In this document: positions 1 to 13,027 of the stretch, piece after piece
How positions within the stretch are numbered: position 1 is the stretch's first letter
Layout: each line of letters opens with the position of its first letter
From: Nectonema munidae
Taxonomy: Eukaryota > Nematomorpha > Nectonematoida > Nectonematidae
Reading direction: 5' to 3'
NCBI GenBank assembly: GCA_030549495.1
Contig: JAUIRK010000896.1
Location: 1,268,501 to 1,332,500 of the forward strand
DNA length: 64,000 nucleotides
Program-made: the position numbers and the translations under genes
Notes under the pieces: generated by a model
The model's database searches: none
What the model was told of the DNA's origin: nothing
What the model saw: only the letters and a program-made list of their open reading frames with translations

Positions 1-894
1 TCATAGATCGAGCAAATTGTATCTTAAAAATCAAATTGATTAGGTAAATGGTATTAATTTGTAATTGATCCAAGTGAATAAAATTATGAGGGGGTGTTCT
101 ATGTGTTAATGCTTTGGAGGTTTAAGAATGTAGTAACTAAAAATTATGAGTGATTCTCTACCTTGTTGAAACTCTTGAGGTTTTGGAAAGTATTATATTA
201 CAGGGCTTTGGCCAGGAAGGGGCAGGGTGGGGTTCTAGCACCGCCTTTCCCCCTAAATTTCCCAAAATAATAATATCTCAAAAAGAATTAAAAAAGTTTT
301 TCACAAAATAACCAATTTTGTAAGTGTACACTAACTTTATCACATCTCACAGTCTTTTCTACATATGGTGGATGATAAAATATAGAGATATAATAGAATT
401 TTGATATTTGGGAAATTTATTTTGTTTTTATCACCTCTTAAATTTTTTTCTGCCTACGAGTGTGTATATACCATTTTAAGTCTAATTTTGTCCTTTTGAA
501 ACTCTATTTTTGATTTTCTTGTGTTTACATTGTCTTGACATATGTCATTTTGATTTGAACTTTTTTTTTTAAATATTTTAACATTATTTTAACAACATAA
601 ATTTTCTAAATTTTTGATAAGGAATTACAAATTATTACAAATTTTATATTTTTTTTAATTTTTTATTTACTTACTTTAAAAATTATTAAATTTTCCACTT
701 TAATTTAGCCAAATTTTTCTAATTCTTCTAATATTATTTCAAAAACATTTGAAATTATTTCTTTAGAATCGCTAAAGGGCAAAATGTAATTGCAAAAGGA
801 GAAAATACAACTAAAAATGGTATATGCATATGCATAACAATTTAATCTTTCATAAGTGGTTGTTTTGAATAAGAAGAACGTAAGAAGTGGAGTA
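1..894. other. Non-coding flank downstream of the CAP gene
   Basis: This AT-rich stretch lies 3' of the stop codon of the minus-strand CAP gene and carries no recognisable coding region. A minus-strand AATAAA (plus-strand tttatt at 662-667) lies about 230 bases past the stop and could serve as a polyadenylation signal. The piece around 460-510 (tataccattttaag, then a gtcc/tttt-rich run) resembles the ends of the fold-back repeat seen at 29.5 kb. Nothing else is supported. Confidence 0.5.
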
Positions 895-3800
895 TTACGA
901 TTCTCGACATTCTTTATAGCAATTTCTTGGACATCCTTCACTGAGAGTCAGGCCAATCGTCGTTTTCACACTGCATGGATACCTAGCCACCAACTGATCA
1001 CAATTGTCCCACAAATTCTGGCAAACAGCATCTACAAATGAAAAACAATAGTACGTACTTAATAAGGATGGTGCGATCACACTACCTATACTATACTATA
1101 ATGGAAAGTGGCAAAAAGAACTTACCACATCTTTCAAATAATTTGTCCTTGAACATTCCTTGTTTGATGCAAGAACCATTTTGGGCGCACAAAGAACAAC
1201 TTTGCACAGTGCCTTTGATGTAAGGTGTGTTAATTGTTGAAGGCACATTTCCTCTGTCATAAAAAATATTGGATAAAATCAATCATAGCATAGCTTATTT
1301 CCAGATGATCAGTAAATTTACTGACAAACTATTTACGTCCGAAACATTTCACTTCCGGAATCTAGGAGAAAAGTTTAAATTTATCATTTTTTCAGCCTCT
1401 CATCTAACTAATTGTCAACAAACCTGGTTCATATCAAATGAATTGGTTAGGTGGATTGATTACTCTGTACTGAAATGCATTGTTGCTTAAAATTAAATTT
1501 TAAATTTCTTAGCAACCTAATGTTACTAAACTAGATTATTAATACAGAAAAAAAAGAATCATCTTATATAATCTTCATATTCTACCTACACATATATTCA
1601 GTTAGTAAAATAAAATGTTTGAAAATTTATTGAGGATATGGGTCTAGGAATTAACAGATATGTAGCCGTGAATTTAAATTTGGCCATTTTAAATCGAAAT
1701 TGAATGTTTAAAATTTTTGGAAAAAATATTTTACAAACCTTAAATTTATATGAATAAGCTATTCCATTCATTATGTTATACGCTATAAATTACATGACAA
1801 TTAAATTATTTGTACTAAGTCTTATTAACAAAATTAAAAAAAAAAGTGTTAAAAAATTGCCAACTATTCCAAGCAATCTTGATAATAAAAAAACGAAAAC
1901 ATTAAATAAAACGAATATCTAATTTAATATAAAGATGCAATATGTTTGATTTCTGGAATAGAAAGAGAGAGAGACCACTTTATTTCAGAAAAATATCGAG
2001 CAAATAAATAAATGAAGTTGTTAACACTATTTTGATAGTATGGTATAAATCCAATAAAAATGATTCTAATACAGTGAAATATTATAATATTGGTTTGAAG
2101 GATTATTATTATTAAAGGCCGAAGCACCGCTTGAAAACAAACCTAAAAATAATAAAAAACTAAAGGGTAAAATAAGCTTTCAGAATATGTGCCAGTTTAA
2201 ACTTCAAGCTTTCAGAAAGTTTAAATTAATAACCCATTTACAGCCAATGTTCTTATTTTGGAACATAAGTAATTTCATCTTCGTCTGCTTTTTTCAATGA
2301 CTTTGAATATAAATCATCTGCGTTTTTTTAGATATCGTCTGCTTTGCTTGGCCTTAAATGGGTTAACTCCGTTACCCTACTTCAAGTACAGGGAGGCAGA
2401 AAATGGTTGAGTTTCAGAGACGCAAAATAGATCCTGGGAGCAAAGATCAAATATGGTATACCCATAGGGAATGATAATTTTTGTGAGTTTTATACTAAGT
2501 TAACCGGTTATTGACCACAGTCGACATATGGCGACTTTAGAAAAATAAAATCGTGTGCCATTATTAATGCTTTTTAATACAAATCTTCTGCTTCACATTA
2601 GATATCGTCTGATTATTCTGGTCGTTAACGGGTAAAGCTAAGGTTAGTGCTTGATGGCAACTACCTGAACTGAGTTAATAATAAGATTTACTTGGGACAG
2701 TAATTGCACACCCAGTGATAGTAGTTTCCATTTGTATCATCTGGACATAAAGATACCGCACATCCAACAAATTTGGTCCTGCTCCATGCTACCTAAGAAA
2801 AAAGTAATAACTAGTTAAAATTTTGTATACTCTCTACAGTCTACACACCCTACTAATAACAAAAGGTATCTTGAAATATAACAGAAAGGTAAAAACAACG
2901 TACAAATATATCATAATAAAATTTGCGATGAAAAATTTAATGAATAAACTGATATCTTATCTCAATTACGCACACACACACACATGTGGACTCTACCTCC
3001 ATTTTTGACTAATCAAATTTTTTCTTCATTTTGCATAAAACTTGACAGGAGGGCGACTAATTTCTAAATGAGGGTAAATGTGTAAAGCCTATTTTATCGG
3101 CGTTAGGACTAGTGTAGAATTAACATTAGTGTTAGTATTTAAAGTTCGTCTTAGTATTAGAGTTGAGGTTAGATTTATAGTATTAACACCATTTAATTAA
3201 CATTCTTGACACCAACTTTTCTATTTATTTGTATAGCCCACATGTATATAAACACAAACAAACAATACCTCGCAAAGACATCCATGAATAGATATAAATT
3301 ATGGATTTAGATAAAAAATGTAGGGGGAGACATTCACATACATTGGGAAACACACATATAAACATCACAGATAAATGCAATGCATACTACACACTGAGAT
3401 ACATAAGATTCACATAAACAAGATAAGTTACACAAAACTGATAAACATAAACATAACACACATGCATTCAATTAGAACAGTGGTTCCACCCCTGTTGTCC
3501 GCTGACCCCTATGGGTCCGTGAAGGTTTTATTAGGGGACGGCAAAAATTTGTGCATCATATATAATGGTAATGGTAATAGTACCGTAGAGTGTTTTCATC
3601 GAAAAGGCACAATTGCGCCGCTTGTATGGAACTATGAGGAACGTAAGCTTCATGTAGGATCGAACCCAAGACCTTGAGTTATCGAATCCGGCATCTAACC
3701 AACCATACTCACGCATACATACGATAGCTTATAAAATATTATGAGGACTATTTTTCACGTTTTAATTTTATTTCTTTCAATATATACACACTCCCAATTA

Positions 3801-6800
3801 CTTTTTATCATTAATTTTTTAATAATAAGCAGAGTCTTTCTGTAATCACAATATAGGCCAAAGCATCGAATTCTTTCTTAATTTTCTTTATCCGCTAAAT
3901 GAAAAAATGTAAGAAAGAGAGAGGTCTCTTTTTTGGTGATTATAGATGGCTTTGATCAAGAAATTTAAATTTGGCAAATACGGTTAAATTTTTCGCACAT
4001 TATTTTATCTACGGCTTTAAAAGAAGTTTAGCTGGCAATAATCAATGTAACTTTCTTCATAACTTTGATAGAATGTAAGTTTAATCGTGAGGGGGTCCGA
4101 ATGTTAGATATTTTGGTGTAGGAGTTCCTGGGATAAAAAAGTTTGGGAATCACTGTTAGAAACACGCGCCGCACAAACACTCACAAACACGCATATACAC
4201 ACACAGCCACCCACGTTGATAGTTAGTTATGAGGCAATTGCGGCTTGTTATATGCCCGTGAGAAACAAACAAGTACGTATGAAAAAGATTGCGCATACCT
4301 GAGTGTAGTGGCCAGTAACATAGCGTCCGTTCTGCGGCCTGCCATAAACAAAATCTTTCCTTTCGTCAAACCAATTAAATATTATATCTTCCCAGCCTCC
4401 AATTGTAGGTGTGTATGCTGTATTTTGCCCACAGCCATAATGCTTATAAACTAAAAAATATTCAATATTTCATCAGCTAAAAATCTAAATATATATTCCT
4501 AAAACTCTGTGCTTAATGATATAAAATTTTAACAGGAAGGAACTTTTTTTTATATGATTTCTCCATTCCAAGCCCATGTTCATGGAAAATAATACCATTT
4601 ACAACTAAATTATTTTAATTGATCAACTGTAGATAATTTTTATATTTAACTTAAAATATGGAAAAGTCTTTATATCTACATAAGTATTTTCATTATCTAA
4701 CCTGTTCTATTATTATTTATTTACATCTCTGCTATAAATTTAATACCCATATTATACTGCTTACAAATCTAATAAATATAGAAAAGATAGTACCTCTGAT
4801 GTGTAAAAAATAATCTGGGTGTTATATCCCAGGATAAACTTTTCAAAACCCAATTTTTCCAGAATTTTGTTATGCTCTGCATGAAAAGATCCCCCAAACA
4901 TACTTTGCCTTTCAAAACTGAACTATTTACTCATCTCGCTTCTTTAAAACGGCAGACTTGGCGTAACATTAAACTTTCAAATTCCCAAATGGACATAGAA
5001 GCTTACCGTAAGGCTAGAAATTGTCTGAAGCAAGAATGCACTCGAATGAAGCAGCTTTATTACAAAGAGAATGCTACAAAGATCGCAAATGCTCAATCTA
5101 TTCGACTTTACTGGTCCTTTACAAAAAATATTTATAAGTTTGTTGAAAATAATTCGTCAATTCCAGAAATTCTTCATAAAGGAAAACCTTGTATAATGAC
5201 TTGGATAAAGCTAACATCTTTAACTCCTACTTTGCTGGATCAGACCCCCCCTCCAAATCTAAATTCCAATCATAGATATCCCTTACCCTCAACAAAAACA
5301 ACTGCTTTACTTGATGACTTTTTTGTCTCACCAGATCTTGTTTTGAAGAAACTTTTATCCTTAAAGGTGAACAAATCTATTGGACCAGAGAGAATCCCAA
5401 ATATTTTACTGCCCAACTGCGCTTATCCCTTAATAGATAAACTAGCACATTTATTCACATTGTCTTTTGCTAGAGGAGTTGTGCCCGCATTTTGGAAAAC
5501 TTCTCATGTTAAACCCATTTATAAAGGAAAAGGTGAAAAATCGAATATTGGCAGCTATCGTCTTATCTCAATTATTTCTTGCGTGGGTAAACTAATGGAA
5601 AATTTAGTCAATGACACTTTGATGAATCACTTGCTAAAAAATAGGTTGGTATCATCTGCCCAATTTGGGTGTTTACCAAACCACTCAACTTCTGAACAAC
5701 TTTTACTTATGTACCACAAATGGATTATGTCTGCTGACAAAAATAACGATTCACTGTGCGCTTTCTTAAACTTACCTAATGCTTTTATGTCTATCCCCCG
5801 CAAAGCTATCTGTCACATTTTGCCAATTTTGGTATTTGCAGTAAATTCTTTGCGTGGATACAAGACTACTTGAATAAAAGAACTCAGTATACAAGAATAG
5901 GAAATGCATCATCTGAGTGAAGTTTAGTCAAAACGGGAGTTCCACAAGGAAATGTGCTTGCACCTACTTTGTTTATCATTTTCATCAACGAGCTTCTTGT
6001 CAACATCCAAGACTTCAGCAAAAGTCTACCAAACGTTATAGATCTTACACCTGATGCTTATGCTGATGATATACTTATTTCAGTTTCCTGTAATTACTCT
6101 ACATTATCTGCTGAAATCTTGAATCATGCTTTAAGCATTGCGTCAAAGTGGGCAAAATCATGGGCTATGCGCTTTAATTTTCAAAAAACTGTGGCCATGA
6201 AATTTTCCAAACCAAAATATTCATGCGACAATAGAAACTGCCAAATATCATTTGATGGATATAAAATACCATTCAGTAGTGAGCATCTGTCGGAAAACAA
6301 TGAAAAAACTTTATGTACTACGTCTACTAAAATCTAATCTTCCAAATAACTCTGAACAACTTCTGCTAAGAATTTACAAAGCTTTCATAAGATGTCATAT
6401 GGAATATGCCTCAATCCTATTGTGTGGAGCCGGAAAAGTCTTAACAAACTGTTTAGAATCGCTACAACGCCGTGCAATTCGTATAATTATTGGTCTTCGC
6501 TCCCGATACGTAGTTACTCAAGATCTTTATAATCTTCCAGGACTCGATAAATTACAGTTTAGACGCAATTTCTCACTTGCTTGCATCGGTTACAAATACT
6601 ATCATGTTAACTGTCCAATGTCCATTAGCACTAAAGCCTTTTGTTCCTTATCAGAAAATTTTACCCCACAGAATACGTCACCATACTTACGTTAATTGTA
6701 ATACATTAACTTTCTCTGATCAATCTCCTCTTATACTTCTCCCTCAAATGCTCAACACGCTCACCTCTGATTGCTTGCAACAACAATATAATCTTAATGC

Positions 6801-9800
6801 TTTTAAGACTTACCTCACCACTCAACGTGAAAATAATTAGTTTTCACACTTTCCTCACATCATATAGAATGTTTTATAACTATTTTCCAACAGTCATATG
6901 ATCATGGTATAAATAAAATGTTTAATAATAATAATAAATAATAATCCCTTGAAAATTTGTATACTAAATTATGGAGAAAATAAATTTTCAAGTTATCTTT
7001 ATAAGTTAAATTTTCTATTAAAATAAACAAAAAACGCAATTGATTATTTTGTATTCAAATTTTAAAATTTCTAAAAATAATTTATTGGAAAAAAATTAGA
7101 ATTTTTTTTTTTTTAAATTCAATATATTTGATATTTATATACCAAATTTTGTCGATAATTTAATGTTAAAAGTGGGAAAATGACATTACATCTTTCTTTG
7201 GAGTTTTAGAATTGAAATGTGTACCGTTTTATTTTTAAAACTTTGAAGTTTGTGTCGAATGTTGGTAAAAAAATATGAAATTTAGGTACATGAAGGCGTG
7301 CGTTCTGCTTCGTTGTCGTGTCCTCTTATGCATTTACTAGCCCAAATTGATGCCAAGTAAGCAGCTTCTTCGAGCCAACTCTAAAAAGATGGAAAAATGT
7401 TCATGATTTTGCTTTCAAATTCAAATTTGAGGACAAATTTATCTTGCTTCACATAAAGTGCAACTTCCAACTGCAGTGGTAGAACTCGAAATTTTTGCTA
7501 GGTGTCTTGTGACAAATAGATCAATCTTAATTCATGATGCGTCAGTATAATATACTGTGAGATATTTTAATGACTTTAGCAATGATATACGCTTGCTTTT
7601 TCTCGCCATTTAAAATTTAATTAAAAATTTAGTTTAATTTTGCTATTAATTAGCTTTTGTTATTCAATTTTCTTTATTTTAATTTAACTGTTTATTTATC
7701 TAGTTAAAAATTTAAAGTATAACCTTAAATGCCATTTTACTTACCCCGTAGAACTGATATATATTTTTATTGGAGAAAGAAAATTTGAACAAAATTTGAG
7801 CAACCGGATGTTTTCCTAATAGACATATGCAGAGCGCACCTGCGCAAAGTGGAACTTAATCTAAATCTACGAACAATTTTTAAATAACAAAATAATTTTG
7901 TTTTAAGTTATATGACTTTATTCAGGTTTGGAAAATGTAAATATTTTGCAAAATTTTAGCTCAAAAAAGTACTAAAAATTTTTCCTTGCAACTTAATATT
8001 TTAATGATTTAGTATAAATAAAAATGGATCATCAAACGTTTAAAAGCAAGTCTAAAAGTAAACCCTTATGTTTTTTGGACTAAGCAGTCAAAAAGTTCTT
8101 GAATTCTAAATCTTTATATGATAAGTATTTGTAATTTTGTTTAAAATTTTATATGCTCAAAAATAAACAATACAAAGTGAATTACTTTTTCCGTTTTCAT
8201 AATTCAACTAAGATAATCAAATTAAATATTATGTTCTTTAAAATGTAAAAAATTATTTAGTATACTTAACAAAATTTTGTGCCTAGGAAAATTATAAGAA
8301 TGGACAAATGTCCATTTTTATGTTTGAAAGGATTTGCCCACTTTTGTACCCTAAAGGTTTGTATGTATTCATTCAACCCATGTTTTTGTAATGATTCAAA
8401 AATAATAGAATGCGAAAAAATTTTGGTGAGTTTCATAAAAGTATTTAAACTATAGACTGATGATCAATCTGGGTCTACGATGATTGATCGAATGTGACAA
8501 TTGGTCGAATACGACAATTGGTTGGATATGAGAATTCCTTGACGTTTTATAATCTACAAGATAAGTCATAAGTAGGATTGCCAAATGTTCCGATTTTGAA
8601 GCGTCTAAACAAGAAATCCCAGATAATTAAGATAGATTTTCATTAACTTATATATGTGAAAAAAAGGATTTTGGAAAAATTTAGTTCGAAATGTGATTGC
8701 TTATCGCTTTTTTTAGATTTATTTATTTTTCATATTATTTATATTTATAAGAAAAACAAAATTTTGTTCTTGACATTTTTAAATACCTTTTTGTCCCGAT
8801 TTGATAGTGTAAAAATATGGTAATTCTAGTTATAACTCTACAGCAAGCTCTAACACAAACTCTAAGATTAATCCTAAAACTAGGCTATAGCGTCGTTTTT
8901 GAGATTTTCACCGTATGTGTATCGAATGTCAATATGTATGTTGTATGTATCAATTTATTCCTATCTATGTATGAAGGTATGGATTGTATATCATATATAT
9001 GCATGTATGCATGTATGTCTGGTAGTTTTTTTCTGTCATACGTGTATTAATACACAAAAATAGAAAAGTTTGTGTCAAGAATGTCAAAAAATGTATATAT
9101 AAATGCATGTATGTACGATTGCGCTAACACTAAACCTAAACCCAACCCTAACACTAACACTAATGCTAATTTTATACTAATAAAATAAGGGTTTCAAAAG
9201 TTTTCATTAGCACTTGTCAATTATTGTGCAAATTGAGGAAAACATGTGGATATTGCCACATGTGACCAATAGTTTTTCGACATGCATGTGATATATCTAG
9301 CACACAGTTGAAAGAAGGCACGAAATTGTATACGTGCCTGTTTTTTACCCTGGTTTTCTTCCTCTGAAGAATTCAAAGGTTTTTACAGTTAGGTAGTGCT
9401 CTAGCGACGCGATTCTACGTGGTTAGTAATCAAGCTATCACTAGACAATAAGTTTGTTTCCCAAATTGGGAGCGTTCGCGTTAGGATTGTATCTTTCACT
9501 CATTTGTATTTATATATTGTCACATAAATTCTTGTAAAATAATATATATAACAAGGTATAGATAGCTATTCTTTTGTAACAAGGGCCGATAGGTGTTTAG
9601 TGGGATGGAAAGTCCAGTTAGACTTGGACTCAGCATTCTGGGCGGGCCACGATATCCGAAAAGATGGGTGCGAAAGTCACAAAACAACTTAATTAATTAA
9701 TTAATTAATTAGAAATTGTATACTTACAACCATAAGCATGTCTCTGGCAGGAGGATAGACATGAGCTCTGCATAAGTTGTGCATGAAGACAATCTTTTTG

Positions 9801-10854
9801 ATATCTCGATCAGACACCCTAAACAACTTGTTTCCACGCTCATCCATTCTCTCCACCACCTTAAATAAATCCAAATGATCCGATTAGCTTCACAACCCAA
9901 ATAAAAAATGGCAACCAAACTGAACTATACTTTATTCACCTAACTCATTTTTCGAAATATTTTCTAGCCAAGAAGACATCCCTTATTCCCAACTAAAAGT
10001 AGCAATTTTACTATTTTTACACTTCTACTAAAAGGCTAACTAATGTAGTGACGTTCCGATCAATTGTTAGTGACTTCTCAATATTCTTTTTCAAGTATTT
10101 TTAACGATTCACTAAAATCAAATCTTTTTGAAATTATTTTTTTAACATACTCATACCTTTGTTTGCATTTGTAGATATTTTCTTCATCTTTCATATAATA
10201 CATGTACTGAAACATTTACAAAATTTTATTTGTTTTGTTTTAATACTGTGTTTTATAAAAATTTTAAATACAATTTCTATTTTAAAATTAGCAAGTATAC
10301 ATTACTTAAATTAACTAAAGAACAAATAAATTAACTTACTGAATATCTAACTAAACATTTAAAAAATATTTTCTTATAATTTTAAAAAAAAATAAAAACC
10401 ATTGATAAAATTTAAAGTTATAAAATCATGTTTATATATTGATTTTTTATTGAAAAACAAATAGGTTTTATATATTTATTTAAAAAAATTCTTATTGAAA
10501 AAAAATTAGTTATTTATAAAATTCCTCACTATTTTATGCTTGTATATACTCAAATAAAACAAGATTACATTTTAAGCGGGACAGTGTTATTCAGAGAAGA
10601 GTATTAGTACTCTCTTCATAACAGAGAGAAATTTTCATGACAGAGCAAAGGTATGTTTTCAATTATTAACTGAGCAAATGTCCCACTGTGCAGATATCTG
10701 GCGTCCAAATTATTTTAGGGAAAAATATACCTTTAAAGCAGGATACAAATAGTCTCGAGTATGAAATCCTATATAAAGTCCTGCACATGTGGCGGGACCC
10801 TTGAATATGTTATGCTCTCCATAACGTGTGTGATTGCATAAGTCAATACTTTCC
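895..10854 (-). CDS. Secreted CAP/CRISP-type protein (antigen-5 family), 7 exons, 5' end missing
   Basis: Minus-strand exons read 10854-10731, 9859-9728, 7380-7290, 4450-4299, 2792-2692, 1253-1126 and 1031-895, with GT/AG borders and matching phases throughout. They give 287 residues to a TAA stop. The first exon has the antigen-5-like LCNHTRYGEH start (residues 5-14). CAP signatures follow: IVFMHN..R..VYPPA..ML (64-82), a WASKC...H helix (98-106), WFDE (142-145), TGHYTQ (161-166) and VCNYCPKGN (194-202). The usual acidic tetrad reads H106, Q124, E145, H163; Q in place of the first E is common in the antigen-5 branch. The tail (about 219-284) has exactly ten cysteines, four in a hinge-like part and six in an ICR/ShKT-like part ending CPRNC...C, the layout of CRISPs. 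It is probably an extracellular disulfide-rich protein. An in-frame residue for the leading G and a signal peptide must come from an undetected upstream exon. The donors at 7290 (GTACCT) and 2692 (GTAAAT) are weak. Confidence 0.88.
2233..2362. mobile_element. piggyBac-type MITE, copy A
   Basis: About 130 bp with termini CCCATTTA...TAAATGGG, bordered by ATAA on the left and TTAA on the right, the signature of TTAA-targeting piggyBac-like elements (the left site has one change). The internal part shares aacataagtaatttcatc, the cgtctgc core and gatatcgtctg with the copies at 13755, 52870 and 54680. It has no coding capacity and lies in CAP intron 5, between the exons ending at 2692 and starting at 1253. 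Confidence 0.75.
2504..2632. mobile_element. piggyBac-type MITE, copy B (decayed)
   Basis: Starts after TTAA with CCGGTTATTG and ends ctggtcgttaacggg followed by TAAA. The right half (ttagatatcgtctgattattctgg) is almost identical to the copy at 16104, and the left half (gtcgac...aataaaatcgt) is also shared with that copy but not with copy A. Two subfamilies therefore have a common right end. It lies in the same CAP intron as copy A, about 140 bp away. Confidence 0.7.
3478..4155. mobile_element. hAT-type non-autonomous element containing a SINE
   Basis: The left end CAGTGGTTCCACCCC and right end TTTGGGAATCACTG are imperfect inverted repeats of the common hAT type. TTAGAA directly abuts both ends (3472-3477 and 4156-4161), so a target-site duplication remains, six bases of the expected eight being visible. 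The subterminal gacccctatgggtcc / gagggggtcc also pair. No transposase is visible. A tRNA-derived SINE sits inside at about 3556-3712. The whole lies in CAP intron 4. Confidence 0.72.
3556..3712 (-). repeat. tRNA-derived SINE, family 1, copy 1
   Basis: On the minus strand the head reads GGTTGGTTAGATGCCGG (A-box-like), then GGGTTCGATCC (pol III B box, plus-strand 3657-3667), then a body with caagcggcgcaattgtgcc and a tail of TACCATTACCATTA repeats. Copies with the same order are at 47259-47391 (minus) and 53633-53784 (plus). It sits inside a hAT element, so it arrived after that insertion. Confidence 0.75.
4855..6950 (+). mobile_element. 5'-truncated non-LTR retrotransposon (LINE, Jockey/CR1-like), dead
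   Basis: Reverse transcriptase and downstream parts are readable in shifting frames: 4872-5873 (linker and RT fingers/palm, with KSIGPERIPN, KPIYKGKGEKSN and SSAQFGCLPNHST), 5954-6337 (LAPTLFIIFINELL and the catalytic YADD), 6252-6695 and 6577-6840 (C-terminal region, YASILLCGAGK). At least three frameshifts and an in-frame stop near 5918 break it. The motif-A aspartate is also lost, with FLNLPNAF where FLDLxxAFD is expected. No endonuclease is seen upstream, so it is 5' truncated as is usual for LINEs. The 3' end is a TAA-rich microsatellite tail (6926-6945), as in I/Jockey-group elements. It lies in CAP intron 3 in the opposite orientation to the gene. Clade is uncertain. Confidence 0.85.
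7381..9390. other. CAP intron 2, AT-rich, no gene seen
   Basis: No coding sequence is supported here beyond the flanking CAP exons. A short minisatellite of a 15-bp unit (gacaattggtcgaat) lies at about 8495-8530. The stretch 9121-9175 holds degenerate ccctaac/ctaacac motifs, and 8930-9015 is rich in atgtatgt. None of these makes a defined element. Confidence 0.5.
9391..9586. repeat. Dispersed repeat, possibly LTR-derived, copy 1
   Basis: This block (gctctagcgac...gattcta, then aaattgggagcgttcgcg and ttaggattgtat, ending aacaagggc) recurs at 19971-20139 in the same orientation with scattered differences. The composition, with an A/T-rich taaaataatatatataacaagg part near the end, would suit a long terminal repeat, but no internal region or paired copy is adjacent. 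It is treated as an old fragment of uncertain family. Confidence 0.5.
9626..9690. repeat. Short dispersed repeat, pair with 36145-36220
   Basis: The string ggactcagcattc, followed by ggcgggccacgatatccg and gatgggtg, matches 36145-36220 (ggactcagcattcctgg, tggaccatgatatccg, ggatgggtg). In the second copy ttttaaactt follows, and here a (ttaa)n run follows (9688-9710), so this may be the 3' end of a SINE or short LINE with a simple tail. Confidence 0.5.
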
Positions 10855-12771
10855 CTTATATGAAAAGATATTTTGATAAATTTTTATTCTAAATTATCCA
10901 ATTAGTCTTATTTTTTTCTAATTATAGAAATATCCTTTTTGATGTTAAATTTTCACATTTATATATTATTTAATTTTTATGTTATTTAAGTGGTTCATGG
11001 AAAATGTAGTCTCTTGGAAAATTTCGCCCTCTGCTGAATTTGGCCTCAATGCAATATTAATATCAATTTATTTAGAGGCCCGATTGTGTTGAGGACGGAT
11101 TAACCTGTTTCCGTTAACGTAATGTTTTCAAAAGTTTGTTGAAATTAAGAATATATTAAAAATCTATATAAAAAAATCTGTTTTATTTCAACTAAATTTA
11201 AAAATATTTCAGTCTCAAAGTGTAAAAATAAAATATCAAAAAAACCTAAAAATCTACTTTAAAAAATAAAATTTTAACAAAAAAATTTTAAAACCGTTTA
11301 AAAAAATAGTTTGATAAAAATGGCCAACTTATGAATTTTTATTTATAAAATGTTTTGATTTAAGTTAAAGTAAAGTTTATTGGCGTTAATAAAAGCAGAG
11401 AAAAAATAAAAGGCTCCACGGAAAAATTAAGTCTGTCCATGGAGAGTTTAAAAGAGAACTTTGATGAAGACACACTATTATGTTGATGCATTATTATTTG
11501 GTTGGCGGTAACTTCAGAGCTCATTAGTGGTATTCTTAAATAAGTAATGACTTTGTTCTCAAGGTAACGTATTTCTTTTAAAGATTAAAGAATTTATTTA
11601 AAAGTGAACAAAGCAAGATAGATTGTCGCCACATGATTGAATAATTAATTAATGAATAAGTTCTCATACAAAAGATTTGGTAAATTTTTAATTACAATTA
11701 AGGAACTCGTATTTTGAATCATTAAAGTAAATTTTATAGATAAAAATGGTGAAATTTTTTTATTTCTGGAAAAAAATTATGACTAAAATACCTACGCTTT
11801 AATGTCTGCTTGTGTTTACATGATAATTTCATATATTTTATTGGAACATGCCTTGTTTTGAAAGATTAACGCTGAAATCTTAAGTTATTGTAGATGGGGT
11901 CTATCAAGTTTATAAATTCTTTTGGAAGCTTCACTGCAAAATAAGGTTTTGGAAGCCGTGCCTAAAAACGATAAAAGCAGAGATGCTAAGCCTTGGAGCC
12001 CAAAGAGAGACAAGCTTCTTGGGATTGGTGTTCAAAAAATTATTATCAGCAGGTTTATGAGCTTTTTGATTTTGAGCATTTTTTTTTTAGATTTTATCTT
12101 AAAGTCGTTTAAATTCAATGTTTGAATTATACAAAAAATTTGTAGAATGTAGATAAATATATATCTTCTATGCTCAAGAAGCGAGAGCCTACTATATATA
12201 TCTTTTTGTAAAAAACTTTAAGCGCTTATAACTTTTTTTCATCGAAATGTAAACTAATGTTAAGACATAAAAATGGAACCTTATATCAAACTTTCAAAAA
12301 ATGTACATATAAATTGTAAAATTGAAACAATCTCATAAAAATGTTTAAACCGTTTTAGTTAACACTGTTTTGGGTTTGGCGTGTTCTTACCAAGAACCTG
12401 ATCTAATATAAAGGCAAATGATTTTTTTGGAAAATTAAATTCATATTTTAATTATGCTATTTAGTCAAAATATTGTTTAACTTATCAAATTTAACAAAGT
12501 AATGTAATGGATAATAATTAATAAGTTTTTCAAATACTTTTAAAATATCAATAGTTCTTCAAAAATACTGAATACAAGATTTAACAAAATTTCAAATTTT
12601 ACTAGCAACTCATAAAGACCAAATTTTAATGCAAATATAGAAAAGTTCAAGACATTTCGTAATTAAATCGGTCATTACGTATACAAGATTAAATAGGTAC
12701 GAAACGCCTTAGGTATACGAAATGTCCTGCACAGAGATATATGCATTATGCCAGTTTTTTGAAAAGACTAA
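10855..12771. other. AT-rich stretch upstream of the known CAP exons
   Basis: No exon could be assigned with confidence, although the CAP signal-peptide exon should lie here or further upstream. About 11018-11105 (ttcgccctc, then gcaatattaatatc and gaggc pieces) resembles 20737-20860 and is a dispersed repeat. The rest is low-complexity A/T. Confidence 0.45.
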
Positions 12772-13027
12772 TACAGTCAAACCTGTATTAAACGACCATT
12801 CAAGGTAAGACCTAATTTTGGTCGCATTAGACAGGTGGTCGTTAAAAACAGTGAAAATATTTCAAAATATTGACTTCAATAAATTGTAAACCAAAATGTC
12901 GTAGAAGATTGAATCACAATTATAAAAGTTAAAATTAATTTATTTAAACTTTAAAATAATCAGTTATCCTTTTTTGTTGTAAGGTTTTTGCTGACATTTT
13001 GTCAACCTCAGAACTTGTTTTCACCAT

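Noticed and set aside
9121-9175. Telomere-like ccctaac motifs
   Set aside because: Irregular spacing and few units; not a (TTAGG)n or (TTAGGG)n tract.
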